This document shows, piece after piece, positions 35,001 to 46,536 of a stretch of DNA of 64,000 nt. The translations under genes were made by a program, and so were the position numbers. This stretch comes from Erythrophleum ivorense (taxonomy: Eukaryota > Streptophyta > Magnoliopsida > Fabales > Fabaceae), in the NCBI GenBank assembly GCA_026724425.1, contig JAIUCV010000003.1, positions 41,875,283 through 41,939,282 of the forward strand, given 5' to 3'. Positions within the stretch are counted from its first letter, which is position 1, and every line of letters begins with the position of its first letter. A model generated the notes under the pieces. That model searched no databases. It worked only from the letters and a program-made list of their open reading frames with translations, and was not told the DNA's origin.

Positions 35001-35558
35001 GCTTAATATCTATATCTTTCTAAAATAGTATGGTTTATTGGTTTTGATTTTTCTAAAATTAGTTATGAATTTTTAAAATATATATCAGTAACCTATAATA
35101 GCAAACTTGGGTAGCCAGATCTTTAGTGCTATTCTATTATCAATTGTGGTCCAACTGATGTTTTCATGGCTAGAAGGATTTTTAACCTATAGTTGACATT
35201 CAAGGCTTCCTAGAAAGCTATTATTTGCTAGATTTTGATTTTTCTAGAATTAATTATAATTTTCCAAAATTGATATCAAAAACCTTAATTCTAGACTCGA
35301 GAGCAACTTGCCATTTTTCTGATTTTTGGCTTCAAATCCGTACTAGTTGGATTGTTTTATGATGTGTATGAATTGAATAGATACAATATGAGTGGAGAAT
35401 GATGTTGGTGTGTTTATATGGTTCATGTAATGTAAAATGGAAATTTCCAACCCTATGTAATGCAATAAAATGCTAATATTTTTATTCTTTTTCTTGGAAA
35501 TTATATGAAATCAAGTATGAATACTAGTCTAATGTGGCTAATAAATTATGGTATTACA
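32050..35558 (+). other. LTR-like block, possibly a solo gypsy LTR
   Basis: The right edge ends GGTATTACA, as does the LTR ending at 61181 (AGGTATTACA). Internal features fit a long Tekay-like LTR: a 5' AT-rich part, a purine-rich transition near 32640-32700 and noncoding sequence throughout. It also holds a minisatellite at 33813-33999. I could not find a matching left terminus or a convincing target duplication, so boundaries and identity are tentative. No supported gene; the ORF at 33634-33849 overlaps the minisatellite. Confidence 0.3.
33813..33999. repeat. Minisatellite, ~31-bp unit, about six copies
   Basis: Units share a GGTGAGGCTA...CCAAAAGTCCC pattern ending in a GG- or GA-rich spacer: near 33816, 33847, 33880, 33908, 33940 and 33969. 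The units have diverged and their lengths vary from about 29 to 33 bp. Confidence 0.8.
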
Positions 35559-36243
35559 CACACACACACTCTCTCTCTCTCTCTCTTTCATGTCTCTCAT
35601 TCTTTCTCTTGCTCATAGCTCTTGGATGGTTGTGTAGAAGACAAGCGAGACTAAGGCTAAAGCTTATATAGAGAAATAGAGAAAGAAGGGTGAAGAAGGT
35701 CAGATACTAGATGGAGACATATTTGTTTAGTACAAGATATAAAATTTATTTCTAATCATTAAAAATTGTGACCATAAATTCCAATTCACTACTTCATTCT
35801 TTTTGCAGCATTTTTTCTTGGGAAATATTACATTTTGGCCTAAGGAAAAATTACATTTTGACCCCAACCCAAAATATATTTTAGTCCTAGTTAAAATTAT
35901 TCTTTTGAGTCTTAAACTTTTACCAATTATATTTTGATCACAAAATTTTATCTAAATATTTTTTTTTATTTCTCAAATATTTTTCTTATATTTTTAGAAC
36001 TCCATTGGTCTAGGGAACTTAAAAGAAATTCATCTCCTAAGTATTTATTTTTCAATTCTTTACTTTTTAATGAATTAGGATAAATTCCAAAGAATTTCTA
36101 ACAATTCCTTAAATTTTTATTCAATTCTTGATGGCCCTAAATTTTTGCCATGTGCCAAAAAATCTCAATTCTCAAAATTCTTATAGTTTTGCCCATTTAT
36201 CTTAAATTACTTAAACTTGATTTCAATAATTTTATAGGGAAGA
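35559..36243. other. CA/CT microsatellite and AT-rich noncoding DNA
   Basis: Begins with (CA)n then (CT)n at 35557-35587. The rest is AT-rich with repeated ACATTTTGG-like phrases near 35830-35860. No gene seen. Confidence 0.5.
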
Positions 36244-36248
36244 GGATA

Positions 36249-37662
36249 TGGTGCTCACTAGAATAATGACACCGCAAGTGTACGGGTCATAAAAATAGTA
36301 TGCGATGAGACAAGGTCGTTCTCTCAGAAAATCAATATGATTAGTGATTAGGTATTAGAGTTCTCATATTCATTTTATTTAAACAAATCAAAGTGTAGCT
36401 GAGTTTCATGAAAATTAATTCAAATGTAATTAACAATAATGAAAGATAATTTTAATCGAAAATAAGCAATTAAAGATACACTAGGAATTTTAATCCCCCT
36501 TTACATAATGTCAATCATTCCTTTTTTTATTAGTTGGCTTAATGTCAATTTTAGAGTCAAAGGTCTAATTGGGTACAAATGTCTTTCGATTCATTTAACC
36601 TCTATATCAACTCGACTCTTTGATGTCTCAAAAGAGTAGTTAATATTCAATTACGCTCAGACCTTATCTGGACTACCTAGGGCCCTCAAGTATATTTCTA
36701 CATCAAGTGCAAATTAAACTATGTCTAATCCTAAGTTGCTTAATCAATAGTCTATAAGCAATTTTCTTATTTCAAAGGTTAATTACCAAACCCATAATCA
36801 AATTAAAGGAGACCAATCAATAGAATGAAACCATAATTCAGATTAAACACTAAAATCTTCAATAATCCAACATAATCAAAAGGGAAATAATAGATTAAAG
36901 GTTCATAGAATCCCTAAAGGTTACAAGATTTAGCCACTCATGGCTTGAAACTCACAAAGAATCTCAGCAAACATATCAACAATCATCAACTAGAAGGGAA
37001 GATGGAGTAGAAACACCTAATCGGAAGAATAAATGACAGAATCAATGATTTTCTGATCAGTATGAAGCTTCCCCAATGCCTCTTGTGTGTTTTCCTCTTC
37101 TCCTAGTCGGCTAGAACACTCCTTTCTTGCTGAATAATGAAGCCCTAGCCTCTTCTCCTCTATTTTAGCTCGCTAATTAAAGTTGTGCATTTCAAAGGCC
37201 AATCTCACTATGGCAAGGAGTGACCATCGCTATGGCGAGAGCTCATAGATTCCCAGATTTTTGCTGTTCTCGCTACTGTTGTGCTATGGTGAGTTGCTCC
37301 CTAGAATTCATATGCATCGTGACTTCGCTATGGCAAAGTACCTTCCTCGCTACAGGGAAAGTGCATCTTCGCTATAGCGAATTGTGTTTTAGCTATAGTG
37401 AGAGGACTTGTTCCACTTGCATTTTTCACTTCTCAACTTCCCTATCTTTTTTCAAGTCTTTCTACAATCTTTGACTTTTCTCTAAAATCGAAATCAATCA
37501 TAAAATGAGGCTCAAATTGATAAAGATATTATAATTGAAACACTTTCTTTATTTTGTTTGATTGAATACACATTTAACCATATTAATCAAGAAAAAAGTA
37601 ACTTACTTCCCTAATTTAATCTCAAATATATCCTTTTTTTATCCCAAATTAGGGAGTCATCA
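36249..37662 (-). mobile_element. Solo LTR of an Athila-type element
   Basis: 1414 bp from TGGTGCTCAC to GAGTCATCA, clearly homologous over its whole length to the Athila LTRs at 13775 and 24805 but more diverged. It is flanked by the perfect duplication GGATA (36244-36248 and 37663-37667). No internal region remains, as after recombination between two LTRs. The palindrome cluster (37200-37400) is present but eroded. The orientation is the same as the Athila element. Confidence 0.92.
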
Positions 37663-37667
37663 GGATA

Positions 37668-37885
37668 CTACACTAAAGATGGCACCTACATAAGGTAGGG
37701 ACCAAGGAAAATACCTTGCTCTTCTTCCTACCAACTGATCCCCCAATATAGGAGAAAACTCCCCCATTATTTTTCCTCAAGTCTTGAGGACCCCAAAATT
37801 TAAAAAAAAAAAGAACTTTGACTTTCTTCTTTTCCCAAGTCATAAGCATTCACTCTTAAAAAATCCTTAATAAGCTGGTGGCAGA
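37668..37885. repeat. Dispersed ~200-bp repeat, copy 1
   Basis: Matches 58541-58742 in order: GATGGCACCTAC-like start, CAACTGATCCCCCAATATAGGAG, CTCAAGTCTTGAGGAC, then a poly-A stretch and AAAATCCTTAATA. Noncoding. The solo Athila-type LTR has inserted at its left edge. Element type unknown. Confidence 0.7.
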
Positions 37886-38870
37886 GACAACGGTGGCACA
37901 TCGACAGTAATGGTAATATACAAAAGGTGAACTTTAGTTAGGATTTTCATAATGAAAAATAATGGATATTTTAATTCTTTTTATCTAAATAAAAATATTC
38001 TTATGTCATGAAAATGTGACATTCCCAGCTCCCACTCCTCTAGGTAAAAATGAAATTTACAAATAAGTGAAATGCAACTTTCGGCAAATTTTTTTGCCCA
38101 TATATCAAATATGAAAATCTAACATTTCACACCTAATATTTTTAAAAATAAAAAATATTTTATATATCAAACACCTCCTAAAACTAGAGTGTTTAATTTA
38201 ATTTAATTTAATTTTTGCTTAATAGAGCATTCGATTTCTTTTTTGGTAACACAATATAGCATTCAATTAATATATAATAAATTTGCCTAAGTTCATACAT
38301 ATGGAAGATTTAAAATTTTTTAAATTATAAACTTCGGCATCGAAGAATTTTCTCCAGATAAGTCGACTCGTTTATTCATTTAATCGGACGTCTATTCCCT
38401 TTGACTACATGTTCCCAGGAACTTAAAGAAACGTCCTGGAACATTTCTGCCTCTTTTTTTTTTAACCAAATACATCCTCTTTGGTGCGTTACTTCTTTAC
38501 ACTATCTTCCGAGAAACTTCGTGTGGGCAGTTGTAACATTATCCTCGGCGTCTAAATGACTAAATACCATATAAAATTTCCCAAGAGCTTTCTTATAATT
38601 TTGAAGATTCTCTGCAATTGAGCGTAATGAAAATACGAAAGAATAATTCAAGGAAGCAAACTTCACAAGTACATAATTTGTCATCCAGCTATATCTCATT
38701 AAATAAAATTGAGTACATTACATCGCTCATGATTTTCTTAAAATTTATACTCACTCTTTAATTTTAACTTAATTTGTCATCCTGCTATTTATCTAGGCTC
38801 TAATGACTTATTACGGTATATTTAAATTGAAGAGAATGGAAAGAAAGGACAGAACAATTTTAAATTCAAT
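37886..38870. other. AT-rich noncoding DNA
   Basis: No gene I can support. It includes a (TTTAA)n-like run at 38190-38213. The short minus-strand frame at 38502-38699 has no recognisable domain. Confidence 0.5.
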
Positions 38871-38874
38871 CTAG

Positions 38875-39211
38875 CTATCAAAGGAAACAGCGTTTGTATC
38901 CGAATGAGCTAATATACATGCTGCCTCATTCGCTGGACGGGGAACCCAAGAGGAAACATCTCTGAATGAAGTCAAGTCATCCTGACGCTTTTAGAGCTTA
39001 TCATACGCTGTTTTTTAGTGTCTTCGTTTGCACTAACCTCTTGCAAGCACAGGTTTCTTGCACGGTCCAGGCCTTTAACAGTAGCCAGAGCTTCCATGAG
39101 GGTAGATGAACCAATCCCAAACACTTTTTCGACCATGGCACCTACAAATAATCCATCGAAGTCTCGAACTACATAAATTACAGCTCCCCCATCTCCTAAA
39201 AATGGCTGCAT
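38875..39211 (-). pseudogene. RNase H-like (RVT_3 type) fragment
   Basis: The minus-strand translation from 39211 gives GGAVIYVVRDFDGLFVGAMV and EALATVKGLDRARNLCLQEV, the first half of the plant RNase H-like domain that ends many LINE proteins and also occurs alone. After a frameshift near 38975 it resumes as DVSSWVPRPANEAACILA, the conserved end of the same fold, before a stop. Probably a retroelement-derived remnant. No upstream reverse transcriptase is visible here. Confidence 0.65.
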
Positions 39212-39344
39212 CCAAGTTCAGCGATTATCTATCCATTAGGGAATTTGAAGAAGACAATTTACGCTAAAAAATATTAAGCCCACATGGAGATGCAGTTGAT
39301 GTAATACATTTAAAACTTCTTTTCAACGAAACAAGCCAATCAAT

Positions 39345-42300
39345 CTGCAGAGGAAGAGCAGCAGGACACAGGAGGATCCCATCAGAAAGCATATTCAGAT
39401 GTTCCTCATACCTCCTGGAAATTCAGCATGGCAGAGCTTGCTTACCTGAAGTTGTTTCCATTGGCCCTTACCATCGTGGCAGAGACAAGTTGCTGGACTT
39501 TGAAGAGTATAAATGGTGCTACTTCAACAATTACGTATCTACAAGGGGGCTTGACAGGTAACTTGCAATAAGCAGATATATTGAACGGATGAAAGATCGT
39601 GCAAGTTGGGCAAGGCGTTATTACTCAAATGCCGTTGATGTCCAACCATGATTTCATCACAATGATGGTACTTGATGGCTGCTTTGTGGTTAAGGTCTTG
39701 AGACGTCTAGGAAGCACCAACCATGAGGGTGAGTTCGACAGTGAGAATAACCCCATCTTGACAAACCCTTGGCTGATACCCACGCTTATCGCTGATCTCC
39801 TTAAACTGGAAAACCAGATACCTTTCTTTGTCCTTGAGTTATTTTGGAACCAGGAAGAAGAGAAAGAATCCATCATAACAGTTGCCTTGAGAGTCTTTAA
39901 CCTGCTCTTTCAAATGCCATGGCATGGAGATTCAAGAGTTAAGCAAACAATTTTTGATCCAAAGCATTGTAATAACTGACGTGATATGCATGTAGGGGAA
40001 GCTGACTTTTCCATGCAGATTTTACAGCTGCCACGCACCCGTTTTTTCCTTCTGTCATTTTACAGATGTACACCTCCTTCCATTTACTTTAACTGGGTTT
40101 TTCGGTCATTATCCTTCTGATCCCTGCAGCTTATATCCCTCCAGTGAAGCACTTGCAGAGCAGACTCGAAAATTCTGCGTCTTCATCCTCTGTTTTGCTG
40201 GACGCTGGCCTTTCTGCTTCTTCGAGCTGCTGGACGTTGGTTTTGTTGCTTCTTCACACTGTGAATTCGCTTCAGTAGCTGCTTCATTCAGTCGCACAAC
40301 TCTTTCTACTGGACGAAGGCAGGATTGATCAGAAAATTGCACTGTAATTCTCCCCTGTTCAGCGCTGGTTTTGTTCGAACTATAGCTGCAGACTTGCTCC
40401 TTGAACTTTGTTAAGTTTTGCTGCTGGATACTGGTGAAATCACACCAGAAAGTCACCCTTCCAGGTCTGAAATTCTGCCATATGAATTGATTTTGCTGGG
40501 TTCACCTTCTTCCACTTTTTCACGCCATATTGTTATGCTGTTTTGATGTCCAGTACAGCCCACTTCCTCTTTGCTTGAGCTGAGCTTCAGGGTAGTGGGT
40601 AGTGTGTGTGGTAGGGGAGCAATGTTGTATGGTGAGTTAGGGCCTGGAAATTTCTGATGTATGTGTTGCTTTTCTGATCGATTTTTCATGCGTCCCTCCT
40701 CTGTTTCTTAACTGGGTGATGCGTTTCTCTAGTGGCCAACTTGGAGAGGTTCTGCGCAGGAGAAGATGTGGTGCAAGAAGTGATCTTAGTTGGATAAAAT
40801 TCTGACTTCATTCATGCTTAACTGTATGTCTATTCTCCTATGCGTTAATCCCTCCCAAAATTCTGCATATATATATATATATACCAAGTTTAATTAAAGA
40901 CCAAACCCCACTGTGCTCTTTTCTTACTTGTTAAATCATATTTATGCAGAATAAACTTCCCTTTAAAGTGTGGCTGTAGATTAAAGATGGTATACATTCC
41001 CTTTAGTTTTTGAATTTGGGTTTAGCTCTTAAGTGAAACCAAGGAAAAGAAAGTACAATATAGGTATATGGTATATATTGTACAAGTTTGGAAGGCGTAA
41101 AAATTAGTAGCGGAATAATTGTTTTTAAAATCAGATAAGTTCTGTATGGGATCAGTGGAATGATGCCTCCTCTAAAAATCTAATGAACGGGTATTGTAGA
41201 AAATTCTGAAGGTTAAGGCATAGCTGAGAAAAGGGGTAAGGAAATCTCTATAAAAATCTTGGAAGGTGAGTAAGTAATGCGGACCGTGAGACATGGGAAA
41301 TTCTTATTTTATTACTAAGTTTCCTTGCAGTGTTTTAAAAAATTTGATTATCTATTTATAGAGATACACATTTCAATATTTTGTCATATGCATGTTTACC
41401 AAAAATCGGTTCGAACATAAATTTTTCAAATTGATAGATGTTTGAATTATTTGGAAATTTTACGATGAACTTGATCTGGAAGGTATTCTGTCTAAGAGGT
41501 TAAAAGGAAAAAAAATGCATTGTTTTAGGAAGTTATCTGCTCAGAACCCTGTAGCTAACAACAGTGGATGTTAGCCCTAGTGCACCATGATCTGTACCTC
41601 AGCTAGCAGGGGTGGTGCTAGCCCCGTGTGCAGGCCACCACACGCGGAGTTATTTTATTTTCGCAAGCTGAAAGCTTTGCGTCTGTAGTGATTTTCCCCG
41701 CGAGCTGTGTGCTCTGCGTCTGTTCCAATTGGTTCTGTTTAGAGGCTTTCAGTGTATTTTGAGATAAAGCATGTTCTATACGATATTTGTATATATATAT
41801 ATATATAAACCTATTTGACCCTATGTTTATTTTAAAGAGGTTGGCATTGCTTATTCATTGAGTATCAAACTCATTTTTGTTAAATTATATTTTTTTCAGA
41901 GAGCAGTACGGACCCTAATCTACCCCCAGCCGCCTTCTAGTGGTCGATCTCTTGAGTACTTCCTTTGACGAGCCTGCAGTTGCTCATGTGGGTGTATTTT
42001 GTCTGTAGGTGTATTTTGTTTTGAAACTTTGTAAACTTTGTAAAGTTAGCTCCACTGACTCATGGATGGGACATCCCCCACTCCCCGAAAATTTCTTTTG
42101 ATTTGATTGGATATGGGTCATCCCTTTTGTTGTATTGTGCTGGCTGACAATTTGTAAAAATATCGGGAGGTCTAAATTATAGAGGAAACTCTGCTGAAAT
42201 TTCTACAAATGTCCTTTTAAAGAGAAACTTATATGTTTTATATGATTCAAATTGATGCCCATAAGTATTTTCTTCATGTTTCCATTTCTGCATCAGAATA

Positions 42301-43137
42301 CTTAAATTGTGGGATGTGACAAGCATCTACTTGATCTATTTCACAACAGTCTACGTCCCTCAGAACAAGAACAGAATTCCCAAAGTGTTGGCTTCAGGGT
42401 TTCCTCTCCTGTCTCTTCCTTCTCATTTTTGATAAATTTTCTTTTTTGCTTTTTCTAATGAGAAGAAACCCTCTTCCTCCCCTTACACCACCTTTTGTTT
42501 TGCTTCTCATTCTCTACAATGTTGGTTGCAGAAACATTGGCTTTGCATGGGAAAGAAAATCTCAAGAGATGAGCAATGTCATCCATGGACTCAATCAATT
42601 GTGTCTGTGAAGCAGTTGAGATCTTCGGGTATCAGATTCAAGCCAAAAAAGGCAGACAGCTTCTTGGATATTAAATTTCGAAACCGAGTACTATAAATGC
42701 CGTCCATCAGCATTAATTAGTAGACTAGCACCATACTCTTAAACTGTGTGGCCCTGGTGCAAGTTAGGAACGATCACATCACATTTTTCACAAGCTACAT
42801 AGTATTTATGAAGAGCCATATAAATGAACGAAGGGATGCCGCGTATCTGTGTTCAGATGGAATAACCACTTGCTTTTCCAAGAATGACCAATCTGTTGCC
42901 AGAATTTTTAACGATCTTGGAGGGGCGGTAGTATTTAATGTTCAAAACAGTTATCTCTATGAGCAGATAAGGGATGTGGAGATCTACTACAGTGGTCATT
43001 GGGCAACCGTGAAACGTGAATATTTCAGTAGCCCATGGGCGATTATGTCAATGCTCTATGCACTTTTTCTACTTCTAAGTCTGGCACAGACTCTTTTCAC
43101 AATCTTGAGTTACATCAACCAGATATATCATAAATAA
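39345..43137 (+). pseudogene. DUF247 (UPF0481) gene, split by a solo LTR
   Basis: Plant DUF247 proteins are membrane-anchored proteins of mostly unknown function. The N-terminal part shows PEVVSIGPYHRGRDKLLDFEEYKW (about 39445-39520, hallmark motif GPYH), an in-frame TAA at 39559-39561, then a frameshift near 39646. SNHDFITMMVLDGCFVV and a LENQIPFFVLE stretch follow. Coding runs to DPKH, where the solo LTR enters at 39968, and resumes at 42322 with LLDLFHNSLRP. After a TAA near 42456 it continues in pieces (SSGIRFKPKKADSFLDIKF near 42625-42680) to 42748-43137. That last part has the usual DUF247 end: FFTSYIVFMK, VKREYFSSPWAI and a hydrophobic C-terminal anchor. No symbol assigned. Confidence 0.88.
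39968..42321 (+). mobile_element. Solo LTR, Tekay type, inside the DUF247 gene
   Basis: 2354 bp starting TGTAATAACTG and ending ATGTGACA, flanked by the perfect duplication AGCAT (39963-39967 and 42322-42326). The 3' ~1.5 kb (from about 40820) is almost identical to the LTRs of the Tekay-type element at 3172-12786. The first ~850 bp is homologous but much more diverged. No internal region remains. Short ORFs within it are not genes. Confidence 0.95.
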
Positions 43138-43719
43138 CTGTTATACTTTTACGTAAGACTGATGAAGTACAAAGTAGATGAACTTGCTGTGTGTCCTAAT
43201 TTATGTACGCAGTCATCTCATCATAGTTTTGTTCTGAGCGTTGTTTTGAAATAAGTAACCGGAGTACACTGTACTATTTCATTTTGCTAGTCTTTGTTGT
43301 ATAGTTCCTTTCCACTCTTTCGTTGTCCTTTGCATTAGCATACTCACCACGTAAAAAATATCTTGGTTTTATGCCTTAGCTTCCAGACAGACTGAGGTAT
43401 CCTACACAATACTTCATGCAAGAGCCACATTAAATTCTTGATACACATCTAAGCGTCCAACTTGAACATCTAGAGAACCCATAAGTCATGAACATAGACA
43501 CTTAAAAAAATTCAAATATTTTTTTCTGATAAATTACTCTTTTCTCTTTTAAGATATGCCTAAATTAATTGGCATTTCTTTTGTTTTAAAAATACACACG
43601 TATCTCGTAAAATTAAAATGTGACCAAAATTCAAGAATAATGTTGACATCTTCTATTAAAAATATAATCAAAAAATATTTTTTAAACCTTTTAGTTTAAT
43701 GTTATTGATTTTGTGTTGA
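43138..43719. other. Noncoding 3' flank of the DUF247 pseudogene
   Basis: Ordinary to AT-rich sequence after the DUF247 stop. AATAAG-like signals near 43249 could be part of its 3' end. No other gene seen. Confidence 0.4.
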
Positions 43720-44170
43720 AAGGCATAAATTTAATTTATTCTAAAACTTTATTAAATTTATGGCAATTCTTATATTTATGATAATATATTTAGCACAAAT
43801 GTTGTTCTTGAAATTAAATTATTATCTATAAATTAGTTAAATCTAAGAATTTATTTTATGAATATGTTTTTTCTTTTAATATTTTTTTTACCAAATAATT
43901 TTACAATTTACTAAATTTTAAAAATATATTATTTTATAGTTGTCAAATATATATTTAATACTTATTATATTATGTAAATTATAGATATAAGGTATTTTGA
44001 TCAAAATAAGTGTAATTATAATTTATCTTTTGTTCAAAGAAGATAAATTGAATGCATCTTTTAATTTCAAGAAAATGAAGTATATATTTTCAATACAGAA
44101 GATAAGGCCGTGAAATTTATACATCTTTCAAGTGAAGAGAGAGTAATTTATTCTTTTTTTTTTTTTCCAA
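43720..44170. repeat. AT-rich dispersed repeat, related to 58010-58410
   Basis: Both stretches share a GTTG(G)TCAAATATAT block, TTGATCAAAAT/TTTGTCAAAAT, GTAATTATAA/GTAACTTA and a following AAGAGAGTA(ATT) segment in the same order. Diverged and noncoding. Its right part overlaps the start of the 44026 duplication. Element type unknown. Confidence 0.55.
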
Positions 44171-45279
44171 CATTCTTCTGCACGTTACCGAGTCTAAATA
44201 TCTATTTAGTCTCAAAATTTGGTGAAATGGATTGGCTAGCTCCATCATATAGACTGCGCAAATAGTGTGCTTGGTTTCAGTTGTATCTTATCCTCTGTTA
44301 TTGGTATAACCCCGGTATAATACTTTTGGTTAAGTGATATTCATTTTCCTTTTGTTTTTGTTTTTGGAAGTCCTTGGAACACCTATGCTACAACACTTGT
44401 TGGTTTGATAAATTATTAATTTTCATTTCTCCCCCTCCATTTTTGAATTAAATATGCGAACTGCTAAGTGGATATATTGCTTTATCTATGGAATCAATTT
44501 TCCGTTATTGGGTTTTAAAGCATGTGAGATTCCTTTAAAAATTTAGTTAACATACTTCTGATTGCACATCACGTTTTTTACACATGGTTTTCTATTATTG
44601 AATCTTCTGTCAATCTGTTATACTTTTATGTTAATGACTACAATACAAATGCAAATGTGACATTTTTTTAAAAATCTTTCTCCCAGAAATTAAAATTGTA
44701 TCTGGATGTTTACATCCATTAGTTTGCAGAATGTTGTTAGATATTGGACCCATTTTAAATAGAGCATGCCTAGTTATAGTTTTCTAATGTTAGCAGTTTT
44801 TGATTTTGAGTAAAAGCTTTTTGTATCTGACACACCTAGCCGGGCATTCGATCAGGTGACCATGTTTATGAATGCAAATATACTTGCATGGAACAAGATT
44901 TCTTTTACTTTTGTTTGTATCGTTTATCAGCCTTGACCTATAGCAGTGATGATGTCTGTTTGAATGCTTCTATGAGCCTATCATGCATTTATATATGGTT
45001 CTATGAGTTGTAGTTGCAAAAGTTTTGCTAAACGGGCATTTTATACACAAGGGAAGAACAATGTGAGGGGCCTTATTAGTGAAATGAAATCCAAATGATC
45101 ATAATGTGTTAACCAGATTGCACAAAAATACAAAGAAACTAATTTTATGTAAAGTAAAACCCCTGGAATAGGTATTAATTTGATGCATGATCAATGAATT
45201 TCAACTCAATTCAGTATCCACAAAAACCACTTTGCATTTCGCCAAAAGAAGATATATAAACCAATCAAAGGCATCCTCT
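44026..45279. repeat. Copy 2 of the ~1.26 kb direct duplication
   Basis: Partner of 1-1262 in the same orientation. Divergence is modest and spread evenly, as in an old segmental duplication rather than a mobile element; I saw no terminal repeats or target duplication. Confidence 0.85.
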
Positions 45280-46029
45280 TAGGGGTATTTTAGTCTTTTC
45301 ATAATCCTTTCTTTCCATTCTTATATTATTTTCATTTTACTAGATATAGAAATAAAATAATATTCTTATTTTTTTCATGTATACCAAACATTATTTTGGA
45401 TCACAACATTCTTTTTTATTCTAATTTTTATTTTGATTCGCATTCTAATTATAAAAATTATTTCTCCTTACTTAATGGGCGTTCAGTTACTTCAATGTTT
45501 AACATTGTCAGTATGAAAATTTTTGAAGATCCTTATGTAGGACCAGGATTTTTTCTAAATTTGATTCATCAGCTTCTGAGGTAATATTGTTATTTGGATC
45601 AAGCTCAACCCAGATCTCATCATTCATGCGATTTATATTTCTCCATACACATTCATAATTTGCATCATTTTGATGTCTGGCAATTATTCTTTTGGGGTGT
45701 GCAAAGCATAATCCTCGATAGTATAAGCATTCTGTTTTTTATTTCAGCTTGATTTGGTCCCAAAAGTGGGTGTGGATAGATAACTTTCATCAATCGCATC
45801 CTGAAGTGTTGTTGGAGGCCGTACATTGTGCTCTACATTTTGTTTTGCATCAGAAACTAATTTCTTACGCGTTTTTTTCTTTTTCGTTTGAAAAGTCCCA
45901 ATGTCAGATTTTACAATCTCCAGAAAGATTACTGGCTGCTTTACGACTTCTTCGAGAAGATTGGGCATTTGGTTTCACAGTTTACTCTAGTACAATTTTT
46001 TATGATTCTAGAGGCTTTACAGCCTTCCG
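45280..46029. other. Noncoding, unclassified
   Basis: AT-rich on the left, mixed composition from 45580. Short frames on both strands at 45744-46042 overlap each other, and neither has a domain I recognise. Possibly a worn transposon piece. Confidence 0.4.
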
Positions 46030-46470
46030 ATACAGGAGCTAAGAGAGAAGAAAACTCTCAAATGACAATATGAAAATTTCTTTCTGGTTGATCCCTCAAC
46101 ACATAGCATGGGGCCTATTTATACTAATCCTAGAGGCCCTATAACAGCCAAGAGAATTAAAGTAGAATGAGAGTTACAAACGCATAATTATTTTGGGGTT
46201 ATAAAGATTTATTGTTAGGGGGGTTACAAATGTATGATGATAATGTGGGTAGGGAGTTACAAATTTTCCATTTCATTTGTTGCATCTTCCCTGGGTTGGA
46301 CTGGACTCGGCCTCGAGTCAACTTTGGCTTCTTCATCAAGGTACGGAGATAGATCAGCAACATTAAAAGTAGTAGAAACCCCATAAGCATTTACCAACTC
46401 GAATTTGTAAGCATTATTATTAATCTTCTATGCTACTTGGTTGATCCTACCCATAGTCATATGCTCGTCT
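46030..46470 (-). pseudogene. Reina-type chromovirus 3' end (LTR plus pol tail), inverted
   Basis: On the minus strand, pol C-terminal sequence comes first (NNAYKFELVNAYGVSTTFNVADL, about 46330-46430), then an acidic linker and a LTR from TGTAACCCCCC (46228) to about 46030. The LTR is homologous to those at 47735-47935 and 48431-48631. The neighbouring integrase piece at 46537 faces the opposite way, so the two fragments are head-to-head and cannot be one unrearranged element. Confidence 0.75.
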
Positions 46471-46536
46471 CAAAGATTAAGCCATACATGTGTAAGTATG
46501 AACTAATTCAGACGGTGAAACTACAAATAGCTCATT

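Noticed and set aside
31454..35563. Solo LTR bounded by a CACAC target duplication
   Set aside because: CACAC occurs on both sides, but in microsatellites, and no TG terminus follows the left one; I kept the block only as LTR-like.
45744..46042. Overlapping ORFs on both strands
   Set aside because: Neither frame has a recognisable domain; the region is near rearranged Reina pieces.
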